Shown piece by piece: positions 6,715-15,299 of a DNA stretch of 64,000 bases. How positions within the stretch are numbered: position 1 is the first letter of the stretch; each line of letters begins with the position of its first letter. Source of the DNA: Aquipuribacter sp. SD81 (GTDB taxonomy: Bacteria > Actinomycetota > Actinomycetes > Actinomycetales > JBBAYJ01); NCBI RefSeq assembly GCF_037153975.1, contig NZ_JBBAYJ010000016.1, positions 29,725 to 93,724 of the forward strand, written 5' to 3'. Below the pieces are notes generated by a model. It did no database searches and had not been told where the DNA came from. It saw nothing but the letters and a program-made list of their open reading frames with translations. The translations under genes and the position numbers were made by a program.

Positions 6715-9453
6715 ATGGTGACGGGGGTCGGAGTGGCGGCAGCGCGCGGCGGGAGCACCACCCGCCCCGTGAGGGACCGGCCCGCGGGTCTGCCCGCCGG
6801 TCCGCATCCAGATCGACCCGTCCGTCCAGGCGTGCGTCTGCTCGAGGTGGGCCTCGCACTCGGCTGGCTCGGTGTCGCCGCGGTGCTCCTGCTGCGGCCG
6901 CTGCCCCCTGCGTCCGGCGCGGTCGTGTCGTACGTCGTGCAGTGCGCGACGGTGCTGGCCGCGGCCGCCGTGATGGCCGTCCGCGCCCGGCAGGCGCGCG
7001 GCGCGTTCCGGAGGGCGCGTGCGCTGCTGGCGGCGTGCCTCGTCGTGACCGCGGCTGCGGGCGTGCTCGCGACGGTCATCCGGCTCGCGCACGACGGTGA
7101 CCCGCCGGTGCCGTCGCTGGCGGACGTCGTGCACTTCGCCTTCCTGCCCCTGTGCGTCGCCGGGCTGCTCTGCTACCCGCTGCGGGACGACGACGAGGGG
7201 TCGTGGACACGCGTCCTGCTCGACGGGGTCGTCGCGGCGAGCGCGCTGTGGTTCGTGCTGTGGACGGTGCTCCTCGAGCCGGCCGGGGTCGGCGGGCTGC
7301 CGCTCGCCACCCTCGTGACCGCCGTCGGGTACCCCGCGACCGACGTGCTCGTCGCCGCGACGGCCGCCGGCATGATGCTGCGGGTCGCGCCGCGTGCGCG
7401 GCGCGAGCTCACCCTCATCGCGGCCGGCGTCACCGCCTACGGCGTCTCCGACGTCGCGTACACCGTGCTGACGGTGCAGGGGGCCTACCGGCCCGACAGC
7501 TGGGTCGGCGTGCTGGCCGAGGGCGGCATCCTGCTCCTGCTGCTCGCCGCCGTGCGGGCCGACGCGTCGCCGCGCGCCGTCGCCGACGGCGGGGAGGGGT
7601 CCGCGTGGTGGGCGTGCGTGCCGTACCTCGCGGTGCTGGCCGCCATCGTGACGGGCTCGTCGGCCGCCGTGGTCCGTGGGCAGCTCGACGCCTCGGCCGT
7701 CCTGCTCGCCGCCGTGCTCGTGACCGCCATGCTCGCCCGACAGCTGGTCGCGCACCGGGACCGGGGCGGCGCGCTGCGCCGCGTGCGCGAGAGCCGGGCG
7801 CTGTTCCGCTCCCTCGTCGTGAGCTCCAGCGACCTCATCACCCTGCACGACGTCGACGGCACGATCCGCTGGTCGAGCCCGGCGGTCACCACCCTCACCG
7901 GTCTCGACCTCGAGGACCTGCGGCGCACGCACCCGCGCGAGCTGCTGCACCCCGACGACGTCGCCGTCGTGAGGGACCTGCGCCGTGCGCTCACCGCGGA
8001 CCCCGGCGAGCCCGGCCGCGTGCACGTGCGGCTGCGAGCCGCCGACGGGTCGTGGCGCTGGTGCGAGTCGGTCGTGCGCAACCTGCTCGACGAGCCGGGC
8101 GTCGCCGGCGTGGTGTGCAACACCCGCGACGTCCACGAGTCGTACGTGCTGGCCGAGCGGTTGCGGCACGACGCCTCCCACGACTCCCTCACGGGCCTGC
8201 CGAACCTGGCCGCCGCGCGTGCGGAGCTGCGCCGCGTCCACGAGGCGGGCGCCGACCCGGTGCCGGTGGTCGCGATGGTCGACCTCGACGGGTTCAAGGA
8301 GGTCAACGACACGTTCGGCCACCTCGTCGGTGACCGGCTGCTCGTCGCGGTCGCCGGCGCCGTGCGCGGCTGCGTGCGCGCGCCGGACCTCGTGGCGCGG
8401 GTCGGCGGTGACGAGTTCGTGCTCGTGCTGCACGACGCGGCCGCCGCGGAGGGCGTCGCCCGACGGGTGCTCGAGGCGCTGCGGCGGCCGATGAGCGTGG
8501 CCGGGCGCCCGCTGGCGGTGCGGGCGAGCATCGGGCTCGCGCCGCTGCACGCGGACGGGCCCGAGGCGACGCTGCGCGACGCCGACCTCGCGATGTACGC
8601 GGCCAAGGAGGCCGGCCGGGACCGGCTGGTGTGGGCGCACCCGTCCATGCACGAGGCTGCCGCCGCACGGGCCGAGATCGTCGCCGAGCTCCGGCAGGTG
8701 CTCGACGCCGGCGGGCTGACGCTGCACTACCAGCCGATCGTCGACCTGGCGGACGGTTCGCTGTCGGGCGTCGAGGCGCTGCTGCGCTGGTTCCGCGAGG
8801 ACGGCTCGGCAGTGCCGCCCGACGTGTTCGTGCCCGTCGCGGAGGCGACGGGGCTCATGACGGCCGTCGACGAGTGGGTGCTCGACCACGCGTGCGCGGA
8901 CCTCGCCGCCTGGCGGCGCGGTGGGGCGGACGTGCCGCAGGTGAGCGTCAACGTGTCCCGGCGCCACCTGACCGTCGGGCTGCCCGCCCTGGTGGCTGCT
9001 TCGCTCGCCCGGCACGGCCTGACGGGGGCGGACCTGTGCCTGGAGGTGACGGAGAGTGCGGTCGCGCCGGACCCTGCGACGGCGGTGGCCGTGCTCGAGG
9101 CCGTGCGCGCGACGGGCGTGCGGGTCGCGCTCGACGACTTCGGCACGGGCCAGTCGTCGCTGTCGCAGCTGGCGGACCTGCCCGTCGACGTCGTGAAGAT
9201 CGACAAGTCGTTCGTCGCGAGGTCGGAGGCCGAGGGCGGTCGGCAGCTGCTGCGCTCGGTGCTCGCGATGTGCCGGGCGCTCGGGCTGCGCGTGGTGGTC
9301 GAGGGCGTCGAGGACCTCGCGACGCTGCCGGCGCTGCGGGCCGACGGCTGCCACCTCGGTCAGGGGTATGCGCTCGGGCGGCCGAGCCCCGCGCACGTCG
9401 TGGCCGGTCGGGCCCGAGCCGACGACGGCGTCGCCGTAGCCCCGCTCGGCTGA
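6715..9453 (+). CDS. GGDEF-EAL cyclic-di-GMP protein with membrane and PAS domains
   Basis: A protein of about 912 residues. The first about 320 residues hold around nine hydrophobic helices, a membrane sensor of unknown ligand. A PAS domain follows (about 350-470, DLITLHDVDGTIRWSSPAVT). The GGDEF domain keeps an intact GGDEF motif at about 564-568, and the EAL domain keeps E-A-L at about 687-689 plus the DDFGTG and KIDKSF motifs, so both diguanylate cyclase and phosphodiesterase activity are possible. No ribosome site is clear; ATG 6715 was preferred over ATG 6652 because the extra 21 residues look non-structural. It diverges from the desaturase operon. Confidence 0.88.
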   Translation: MVTGVGVAAARGGSTTRPVRDRPAGLPAGPHPDRPVRPGVRLLEVGLALGWLGVAAVLLLRPLPPASGAVVSYVVQCATVLAAAAVMAVRARQARGAFRRARALLAACLVVTAAAGVLATVIRLAHDGDPPVPSLADVVHFAFLPLCVAGLLCYPLRDDDEGSWTRVLLDGVVAASALWFVLWTVLLEPAGVGGLPLATLVTAVGYPATDVLVAATAAGMMLRVAPRARRELTLIAAGVTAYGVSDVAYTVLTVQGAYRPDSWVGVLAEGGILLLLLAAVRADASPRAVADGGEGSAWWACVPYLAVLAAIVTGSSAAVVRGQLDASAVLLAAVLVTAMLARQLVAHRDRGGALRRVRESRALFRSLVVSSSDLITLHDVDGTIRWSSPAVTTLTGLDLEDLRRTHPRELLHPDDVAVVRDLRRALTADPGEPGRVHVRLRAADGSWRWCESVVRNLLDEPGVAGVVCNTRDVHESYVLAERLRHDASHDSLTGLPNLAAARAELRRVHEAGADPVPVVAMVDLDGFKEVNDTFGHLVGDRLLVAVAGAVRGCVRAPDLVARVGGDEFVLVLHDAAAAEGVARRVLEALRRPMSVAGRPLAVRASIGLAPLHADGPEATLRDADLAMYAAKEAGRDRLVWAHPSMHEAAAARAEIVAELRQVLDAGGLTLHYQPIVDLADGSLSGVEALLRWFREDGSAVPPDVFVPVAEATGLMTAVDEWVLDHACADLAAWRRGGADVPQVSVNVSRRHLTVGLPALVAASLARHGLTGADLCLEVTESAVAPDPATAVAVLEAVRATGVRVALDDFGTGQSSLSQLADLPVDVVKIDKSFVARSEAEGGRQLLRSVLAMCRALGLRVVVEGVEDLATLPALRADGCHLGQGYALGRPSPAHVVAGRARADDGVAVAPLG

Positions 9454-9500
9454 GTCGCCCCCGGTCGACCAGGACCGGTGCTCTGCTCGCGGAGAACGGT

Positions 9501-9517
9501 TCACCTACGAGGGGTGA
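9501..9517. promoter_or_regulatory. Degenerate palindrome TCACCTA-CGA-GGGGTGA
   Basis: Third copy of the 7-3-7 motif, with five outer base pairs kept (TCACC/GGTGA), 61 bp before the LapA-like gene. It lies in the same orientation and context as the copies at 263 and 3100. Confidence 0.35.
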
Positions 9518-9578
9518 GGTGAGGTCCGCGACATCCTGAGGACACTCTGTCGCGACCCCGCCCTTGAGGAGGTCTGCG

Positions 9579-9875
9579 ATGAGCGCACCGGACGTCGTTC
9601 CGCCTACACCGTCGGACGGGCCGCCGGCTGCGGGGCGGGCCGGGCTCAGCGGCGGCACGATCGCGACGGGGGGAGGCGTCGCCGGGCTGGTCGTGTTCAT
9701 GGCGCAGAACCGCGACGACGCGACGCTGACGTTCCTGCTGTGGAGCTTCACGTGGCCGCTGTGGCTGCTCGTGCTCGTCTCTGCCGTGCTCGGGTCGCTG
9801 GTCTGGATCGGGCTCGGGGTGCTGCGCCGCCACCGGCGCCGGGTCGCGCGCCGAGCCGCGCGTCGCGGCAGCTGA
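9579..9875 (+). CDS. LapA/DUF1049-like small membrane protein
   Basis: A 98-residue protein from ATG 9579, with GAGGAGG at good spacing. A Pro/Gly-rich N-terminus is followed by two hydrophobic helices (about 25-42 and 52-78, containing VFMAQNRDDATLTFLLW) and an Arg-rich tail, the layout of LapA/DUF1049 proteins, which in Gram-negatives help assemble lipopolysaccharide and in actinobacteria have no assigned role. It is the last chromosomal protein gene before the island. Confidence 0.75.
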   Translation: MSAPDVVPPTPSDGPPAAGRAGLSGGTIATGGGVAGLVVFMAQNRDDATLTFLLWSFTWPLWLLVLVSAVLGSLVWIGLGVLRRHRRRVARRAARRGS

Positions 9876-9940
9876 GCGACGGCCGTTCCCTACGCGCACG
9901 TGGCCTGGTCCTCAGACGGTCCGGCACACTGGGGTGCCCA

Positions 9941-10033
9941 GGAGGGCTGTCCGAGTGGCCGATGGAGACGGTCTTGAAAACCGTTGGGCGGGTACCCACT
10001 CCCGTCTCGTGGGTTCGAATCCCACGCCCTCCG
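9941..10033 (+). tRNA. tRNA-Ser(UGA), island integration site
   Basis: A 93-nt class II tRNA. The acceptor stem GGAGGGC pairs with GCCCTCC, the anticodon stem ACGGU/ACCGU encloses the loop CUUGAAA (anticodon UGA), there is a long variable arm (about 9987-10007), and the T-arm contains GTTCGAAT. CCA is not encoded. Its 3' two-thirds is repeated exactly at the right end of the island, so the left junction has rebuilt an intact tRNA gene. Confidence 0.95.
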
Positions 10034-10036
10034 CAC
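9972..10036 (+). repeat. attL: 65-bp direct repeat in tRNA-Ser 3' part
   Basis: The 65 bp from the anticodon loop to two bases past the tRNA (9972-10036) are identical to 63470-63534. This is the expected core of a tyrosine-integrase attachment site in a tRNA gene. The left copy lies in the complete tRNA, so it marks the left end of the island. Confidence 0.9.
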
Positions 10037-10171
10037 CTGGGGTTTTGTGGGTCTGACCTGCAACGATGCGGATTCGCTTGGCCTTCGGGTCGCGCGCTAC
10101 TGGTCCGGCTGTGTCCGGCCGTGAGCAGCCGTATACGGCTGGCTGTGCCCTATGAGTGCCCTCGGGAGGTC

Positions 10172-10310
10172 GTCCCGTTAGAGCGGGACTTGGCAGCGCC
10201 TGAGGTGGCGCACAGCGAACTGTCGGTTCGCCACGGGCGCTGCCAGAGCCCCGTCAGAGCGGGACGACGCGCCTGAGGTGATGCACGGGGAAGCGTCGGT
10301 TCACCACGGG
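10172..10310. repeat. Two imperfect 42-bp direct repeats and hairpins beside attL
   Basis: Units at 10196-10237 and 10269-10310 match at 35 of 42 positions. Each is preceded by a CGTYAGAGCGGGAC block. Unit 1 lies inside a strong hairpin: 10191-10200 pairs with 10236-10245 (10 bp) and 10205-10210 with 10229-10234 (6 bp). GTCCCG/CGGGAC (10172-10177/10184-10189) is a further stem. The interval 10036-10469 shows no convincing gene. The repeats could be integrase or excisionase arm sites, or a structured RNA. Confidence 0.6.
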
Positions 10311-10469
10311 GCCGTGAGAGACCCAGCGAAGACTTGGCAGACCTCGCCAGTACACGACGCGGGGCCTCACACCTCGGCGCTCGCGGACGAAGATCGCAGG
10401 CGGCCTGGACGCATGAAGCTTCTTGCGACTTGCACTACGCCGGCGGGTCTCACCTCGGAAGGGCCGCCC

Positions 10470-11327
10470 TCAGACGACGGTCGGCTTGAGCGTGTGGCGG
10501 AGCGTGAACACTTGCATGAGCAACGAAGACCCGCAGTAGGTGTGACCACTCGCCGGACATCCGCTGCATCCCGACGTCCGTTGCGTGCAGGCAACCTCAG
10601 AAACGCTTGCTGCGGCAGAAATCACCCCGAGGTGAGGGTGCGCGTAAGTGTTTTCGGCCCCAACTGAGACAATCGTGGCGTCCGGATTGGTGCTCGATAG
10701 TAGTTTCTTGGCGATTGACAGAGTTGGGTCGCCGTGCAATTCGGCTCCGTGATGGGGCCACCGCAACACGGACGCTTGCCCCAGTCCGCTCGACAAAAGG
10801 CGCGACCAAGTGGACGCGACAGCATCGCCGCCGATGAGAATGCGAACGTTGCCCACCAGCACTTCTACGACTGCGGACGCCTCATTCCGCCTCCCCTTCA
10901 CGTAGGCGGAAGATATTTCGGCGTGGGTCGGCGCCAGCAGACGCCACTTGATGCTGCCAACCGACCCACTCGCAGGGTATGCAGCTGGATTGAGGGAGCC
11001 TGGTGGAAGATTAAGAAACGTTTTCAGCGTACTTCTGATGCCGCTGCGCCCGTAAGGAGGCTCGGGAAACAGCGTGTCGTGGTTGTAGAAGACCTGCGGC
11101 GGCAGGAAACTTCTGGCGAGCCGAGCGACCCCGCCGTAGTGATCACGATCCCAATGGGTTACCAGTACAGCCGCCAAATGCAGATTGTTCGTTCTCAGAA
11201 AGGCAGCAATTCGGTTCGCCGCATGGCTCGGGCAGTCCACGATTAGCGCTGCTCTAGACAGTGAGTCGACCATCAAGGTGCAGTCCCCCTGGCCAACGTC
11301 GATGAAGTACAATTCGGCGAGTGTCAT
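10470..11327 (-). CDS. ComEC/Rec2-type MBL-fold metallohydrolase
   Basis: A 285-residue metallo-beta-lactamase fold protein. The metal motif THWDRDH (H58, D60, D62, H63) is the H-x-D-x-D-H form of ComEC/Rec2-like nucleases rather than H-x-H-x-D-H. DVGQGDC near the N-terminus and RWPHHG further on are the other family markers. A Cys-rich tail (CSGCPASGHTYC) may bind a second metal. It starts at ATG 11327, 8 bp after the methyltransferase stop, with AGGAG upstream, so the two genes form an operon. Base composition is clearly poorer in GC than the neighbours, a sign of transfer. I infer a nuclease or phosphodiesterase role with the methyltransferase. Confidence 0.75.
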   Translation of the reverse strand: MTLAELYFIDVGQGDCTLMVDSLSRAALIVDCPSHAANRIAAFLRTNNLHLAAVLVTHWDRDHYGGVARLARSFLPPQVFYNHDTLFPEPPYGRSGIRSTLKTFLNLPPGSLNPAAYPASGSVGSIKWRLLAPTHAEISSAYVKGRRNEASAVVEVLVGNVRILIGGDAVASTWSRLLSSGLGQASVLRWPHHGAELHGDPTLSIAKKLLSSTNPDATIVSVGAENTYAHPHLGVISAAASVSEVACTQRTSGCSGCPASGHTYCGSSLLMQVFTLRHTLKPTVV

Positions 11328-11335
11328 CGACTTCT

Positions 11336-13960
11336 CTACTCCTGGAGCTCGGATGTTGATACCTCGCTTGGGAGACGCCACTCTGAGGGGTGCAGACTGA
11401 ATATCGCCTTCTCGATCCCTGTGCCATAGGGCTGCACGGAGAAATCCTGCCCCTGTGCCATGAGCCAGCCGTGGGCTCGCTTCGGCACGGCGATCCATTC
11501 ACCCTCGTCTGCAGTCATGCCCGAGACCCATACTCGGAGGCCCATATTCGGCGAGACCTCGAGCACCTCACCGAAAGTAGGCAGCTCAGTGGTCTCATCG
11601 TAGAAGACAGAGAGGCTTGGGGCAGGAAAGCGTTCGGTCCCTTCTGGAGCGATGGACCCGCCGAGAATGGATTTCATCTCTTCTTGTATGCCAGCTGGCA
11701 CCTGGTAGATATCCGCAACAAGAGCTTCGAGCTCCGAACAGAGACGTGACATCTCGTCGTCAGAACCGCTCTGAGCGACTCCAAGCAGTGCCTTCCCCAT
11801 GTTCGCCAGTCGGTGCCATCCGTCGGCCGGTGGAAGAGGGAGAGAGTCGAAACTTCGTGGACTGAGGTTTCGTCCCCTCGAGTGCTCTCCCACCCAGCAG
11901 TTGGCCAGCGCCGAGCCGAGAAGTGCCATTAGCGCAGGAAGGCGATCCGTGGCGGGAAGGTCGCCCCAGCGATGGTCGTCTTTCGGGACAATCAGGTGGA
12001 AAGTCTCGCGGAGCACCGCGCCGGAGTCATCGAAACCAACCTTGAACCGCCATGGGTCACCTGTGGACCACCGCTTTGCAGTGACCACGAGCTTGGGTGG
12101 TTGCACGTACTTTGCCCAAGCCGGACCCGTGTTATCGAAGTCTTCGGGGAAGCGGACTGGAGTCTTTGCGATGGCCCTGCCGAAAGCTGGTAGGTCGCGG
12201 AGTGACGTCAATTCCCAATGACTCGCATCATTAGCCGTTCGGCGCGGCCGGCCGGGCTTGTGAGGGCGGCCATTACGAACCACGGCGATATTCGCAATGG
12301 ATCCGGCCGTCAAGCCTCGCTGCGTGAGGAAACTGGTGATCGGCCCCTGTAGTAGCGCATCCGCTGACTCATTTGCGTCCACCAATATCGCAGACTCGGG
12401 GGTGCCGAGTTCGTAGAATGAGGCCAAGTTCTCGGCTCGGCGCACGGTCTTGATGAGAGTTGGCCGCCGGATTGTGTGGCGTGACTTTTGCGCCACTACG
12501 ACAATCGGTGCAATCGCATCGCTCACGGTCGGAAAAACCTCTGTTGGTAGATACCACAAATCCAGCAACCGGGCTTGAGCCAGCAACTCTTGGCGAGCGC
12601 TGCGATTGGACGCGGCCTCGGCCCAGCCGAGAGGCAACACGCACGCCACGTAGCCGCCCGGGCGCACAGCCTCGAGCATCCAACTCACGAAGAGGTTAGC
12701 CCTCTCGACTCTGTAGCCTTGGGCTCGAGTTTGAGACCAGGGCGGATTGCTTATAATCATGGAGGGCGCGCCAGCATTGTCAGGCGGCATGGACAGCACG
12801 TCAGCAGTCTGTACTCGCCAACTGTTCCCCGCCGGGAGTGCGGCTAGGAGGAGCGACAATTTTGAGATCTCAACAGCAAAAGGGTCGTTGTCGAAGCCCG
12901 CCAAGTGACCAGTCACGTACTGATGCGCGGAAGCTATGTCGCTTGTGGCGCTGTCCGCGAGCAGCGCATGGCGTAGCCGCTCGGCTCCAGCCAGGAGCAT
13001 AGTGCCCGACCCACACGTCGGGTCCAGGATGTGTCTCTCCGCTGGGGGGAATGATTCGACAGGTAGCGCTGCCGCCATCTGTCTAGCTAGTCCTGGTGGG
13101 GTATAGAACGTGCCCTGGACTCGGCGCTGAGTAGGCGATACTAATGCCTCTTCGTAAACGTCACTGACCATGGCGGGCTCGAGGCCCGCAAAGGATAGAG
13201 AGGAGGCCAGTTGGTCCACGAGCGCATTGAATAGCTCGAACTCATGCGACGGCATGGCGACTGTCCAGTCAAAGTATCCGGGGAAGCGCTGGATTGCCGC
13301 GTCAATCAGCGCACCGCCAGTCTGCGCTTCAGGGAGTATCCGCTTATCGCGGAGCATAGAGACAGCTATGGCTGCAAGGGCGAGTCGGGTTATTGACGTT
13401 GGAACGGCATCGGGCAGAAGCGATGCAGCTGACGCAACCAAGTCCTCTACCGCTGAAGTGAGTATCTCTCTGCTCTTGCGACGAGACACATGCATCAGTT
13501 CGCCTGCGTCTAACGGAAACAACGCCGCTTGACTAAGGCCGTGATCCTTGGGTCGTCGAAGTACTTCGCGGCCGTATGCCGACCGGCGATCGCTTAACTG
13601 CCCGACCTCACCAATCGGCACTTGCTCCAGACGCTGCAATGCGTTGACGTCTGCTCGAATTGCCCACACTGAGACATTCGAATGGTCGACAGTCAGGGCG
13701 AGGGGAGCGGCAAGCATGGTAGCCATGGAGTGGAGGAGCGACAATTCATTGCGGCGCGTGGTGTCGGAAAACTCAGCAATCAGTGTAGCGGTGGACGCGT
13801 CGTGAATCTTCGAGTCGGTGAATGCGACCACATCGGCTACCCTCTGCTCGCGAACAGATAGGTTGACGGGAAACTCGCGCTCGATATAGCTCGACGAGTA
13901 GCCCCACTGATCCAGCAGCGCGCCAAGCACTGCAACTCGTCCTTCAATGTCGCCTTGCAC
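11336..13960 (-). CDS. N6-adenine DNA methyltransferase with N-terminal nuclease-like region (type IIG/BREX-like)
   Basis: An 874-residue protein starting at GTG 13960, with GGGAG 10 bp upstream. Residues about 1-60 (LLDQWGY, then VREQRVADVVAF) resemble the N-terminal nuclease-type domain of type I R subunits, though I cannot see a full PD-D/ExK set. A helical region leads to the methyltransferase core: motif I DPTCGSGTMLL near 312-322 and the catalytic NPPW near 405, both typical of gamma-class N6-adenine enzymes (Eco57I, PglX). The last about 350 residues would be target recognition. Low GC suggests recent transfer. The longer frame upstream to 14464 reads like the shadow of the HD gene. 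Confidence 0.78.
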   Translation of the reverse strand: MQGDIEGRVAVLGALLDQWGYSSSYIEREFPVNLSVREQRVADVVAFTDSKIHDASTATLIAEFSDTTRRNELSLLHSMATMLAAPLALTVDHSNVSVWAIRADVNALQRLEQVPIGEVGQLSDRRSAYGREVLRRPKDHGLSQAALFPLDAGELMHVSRRKSREILTSAVEDLVASAASLLPDAVPTSITRLALAAIAVSMLRDKRILPEAQTGGALIDAAIQRFPGYFDWTVAMPSHEFELFNALVDQLASSLSFAGLEPAMVSDVYEEALVSPTQRRVQGTFYTPPGLARQMAAALPVESFPPAERHILDPTCGSGTMLLAGAERLRHALLADSATSDIASAHQYVTGHLAGFDNDPFAVEISKLSLLLAALPAGNSWRVQTADVLSMPPDNAGAPSMIISNPPWSQTRAQGYRVERANLFVSWMLEAVRPGGYVACVLPLGWAEAASNRSARQELLAQARLLDLWYLPTEVFPTVSDAIAPIVVVAQKSRHTIRRPTLIKTVRRAENLASFYELGTPESAILVDANESADALLQGPITSFLTQRGLTAGSIANIAVVRNGRPHKPGRPRRTANDASHWELTSLRDLPAFGRAIAKTPVRFPEDFDNTGPAWAKYVQPPKLVVTAKRWSTGDPWRFKVGFDDSGAVLRETFHLIVPKDDHRWGDLPATDRLPALMALLGSALANCWVGEHSRGRNLSPRSFDSLPLPPADGWHRLANMGKALLGVAQSGSDDEMSRLCSELEALVADIYQVPAGIQEEMKSILGGSIAPEGTERFPAPSLSVFYDETTELPTFGEVLEVSPNMGLRVWVSGMTADEGEWIAVPKRAHGWLMAQGQDFSVQPYGTGIEKAIFSLHPSEWRLPSEVSTSELQE

Positions 13961-14260
13961 CCGACGAGTCTCCCAGTCTGCCGATGAACCACACGACACG
14001 TGAGTGGCGTGTCCCGCACTTCTCCTCGGCACACTGCCGGAGAGGCAGGACACAACCGTCAATCGCGCGCTGCATGGTCGGGAGCCGGTAGCACGGACTC
14101 TCAGTGCAGGGCTCAAAGGACCGAAGAGGGCGCACTGGTCGCTCCCCTTCCGGTGGGCAGGCGCAGGTGTGTCGCCGATGCCCGCCTGGCGGCACGCCCG
14201 CGGAAGCAGCAGTCGCTGGGAGCGCGTTCGCATCACGAAGCCCCGGATACCGTGTTGTTC

Positions 14261-14827
14261 ATGATGCAGCCGGTCGGCGACGCACGCGAGCTCGCTGCAC
14301 GATGGCTGGACGTGGCGAGCAACCGTTGGCGACATGTGCAGTCGGTGGGGCGGCGGGCAGAGCGCTTGGTCCGCGAAGCCGACAACGTCTCCTCGGCGCT
14401 CGTGCGCGCCGCGTGGCTGCATGACGTCGGCTACGCGCCCGAGCTCGCTGCCACAGGCTTCCATCCCCTAGACGGCGCTCGGTACCTAGCCGAGCAGGGC
14501 GAGAGCGACGAGGTCGTGGCCCTGGTGGCCCATCACTCGGGGGCGCGGTACGAGGCCGAAGAGCGCGGGCTGGCCCACGAGCTCGCCGCACTGCCGAAGC
14601 CTGCCGCCGACGACCTCGACATGTTGACCTTTCTCGACCTCACCACGAGTCCTCAGGGGCGGGTTGTGACCGTCAAGGAGAGGCTGTCCGAGATCCTGTC
14701 GCGGTATGAAGCGGACGACCCCGTCTACCGAGCGGTCACGCGTTCGAGTGGCGAGTTGGTGGCCTCGGTCGAGCGTGCGCAGGCAGCCTTGCGGTCAGCC
14801 GATGTGCGGGCGGCCGCCGACCTCTAG
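14261..14827 (+). CDS. HD domain phosphohydrolase
   Basis: A 188-residue HD-superfamily protein. The metal-binding pattern is H25, H54-D55 (AAWLHDVGY), H68 and H91-H92, as in small HDIG-type phosphohydrolases acting on nucleotides or phosphate esters. I chose ATG 14261; ATG 14264 or GTG 14252 are also possible. Its 3' end overlaps the convergent Nudix gene by 33 bp. High GC contrasts with the methyltransferase gene next door. Confidence 0.78.
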   Translation: MMQPVGDARELAARWLDVASNRWRHVQSVGRRAERLVREADNVSSALVRAAWLHDVGYAPELAATGFHPLDGARYLAEQGESDEVVALVAHHSGARYEAEERGLAHELAALPKPAADDLDMLTFLDLTTSPQGRVVTVKERLSEILSRYEADDPVYRAVTRSSGELVASVERAQAALRSADVRAAADL

Positions 14828-15265
14828 CGCGTGAGCCACGCGCTGGCGCATGGACGGGTGCATGGGCAGCTCGTCGACGCGCGAGACGTCGACCCACTCG
14901 ACGGCCTTGCTTTCGCTGCTCGTTCGCGCCTGACCGCCGACGAGTTTGGCGCGGAAGCAGATGGAGAACTGCTGGCGGACCTCGCCGTCGTCGTAAGCCA
15001 TGACGTGCCGGGGGTTCGTGTACGTGCCGACGATGTCGGTCACCTCGACGTCGTAGCCGGTCTCTTCCTTGACCTCGCGGACGACTGTGTCGCTGATGGA
15101 CTCGCCGACCTCGTGTCCGCCGCCCGGCAGGGCCCAGAGGTCGTTGTCAGTCTTGTGGATGAGGAGGAGCCGGCCCTGCTCGTCGGTCACCGCCGCAACG
15201 ACAGACGGCACGACGCTGTTCGCCGCGGGGGCGTCGGGATCGTCGATGTAGTCGACACGGGCCAT
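14795..15265 (-). CDS. Nudix hydrolase
   Basis: A 156-residue protein with a complete Nudix box at about 49-71: GGGHEVGESISD leads into VVREVKEETGY, giving G-x5-E-x7-R-E-x2-E-E-x-G. It hydrolyses a nucleoside diphosphate linked to another moiety; the substrate cannot be read from the sequence. The gene is convergent with, and overlaps the end of, the HD phosphohydrolase gene, so both are nucleotide-processing candidates. Confidence 0.85.
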   Translation of the reverse strand: MARVDYIDDPDAPAANSVVPSVVAAVTDEQGRLLLIHKTDNDLWALPGGGHEVGESISDTVVREVKEETGYDVEVTDIVGTYTNPRHVMAYDDGEVRQQFSICFRAKLVGGQARTSSESKAVEWVDVSRVDELPMHPSMRQRVAHALEVGGRPHIG

Positions 15266-15299
15266 GGACCGAGGGTAGGGGCGGCGAGGGCTCGACCTG

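Noticed and set aside
5749..9504. 1251-codon reverse frame opposite the GGDEF-EAL gene
   Set aside because: It contains the His/Arg-rich composition of a shadow frame and crosses the divergent promoter and operator region.
13961..14464. N-terminal extension of the methyltransferase to 14464
   Set aside because: The extra 168 residues lie opposite the HD gene region, are Cys/Arg-rich without structure, and GTG 13960 has a good ribosome site.
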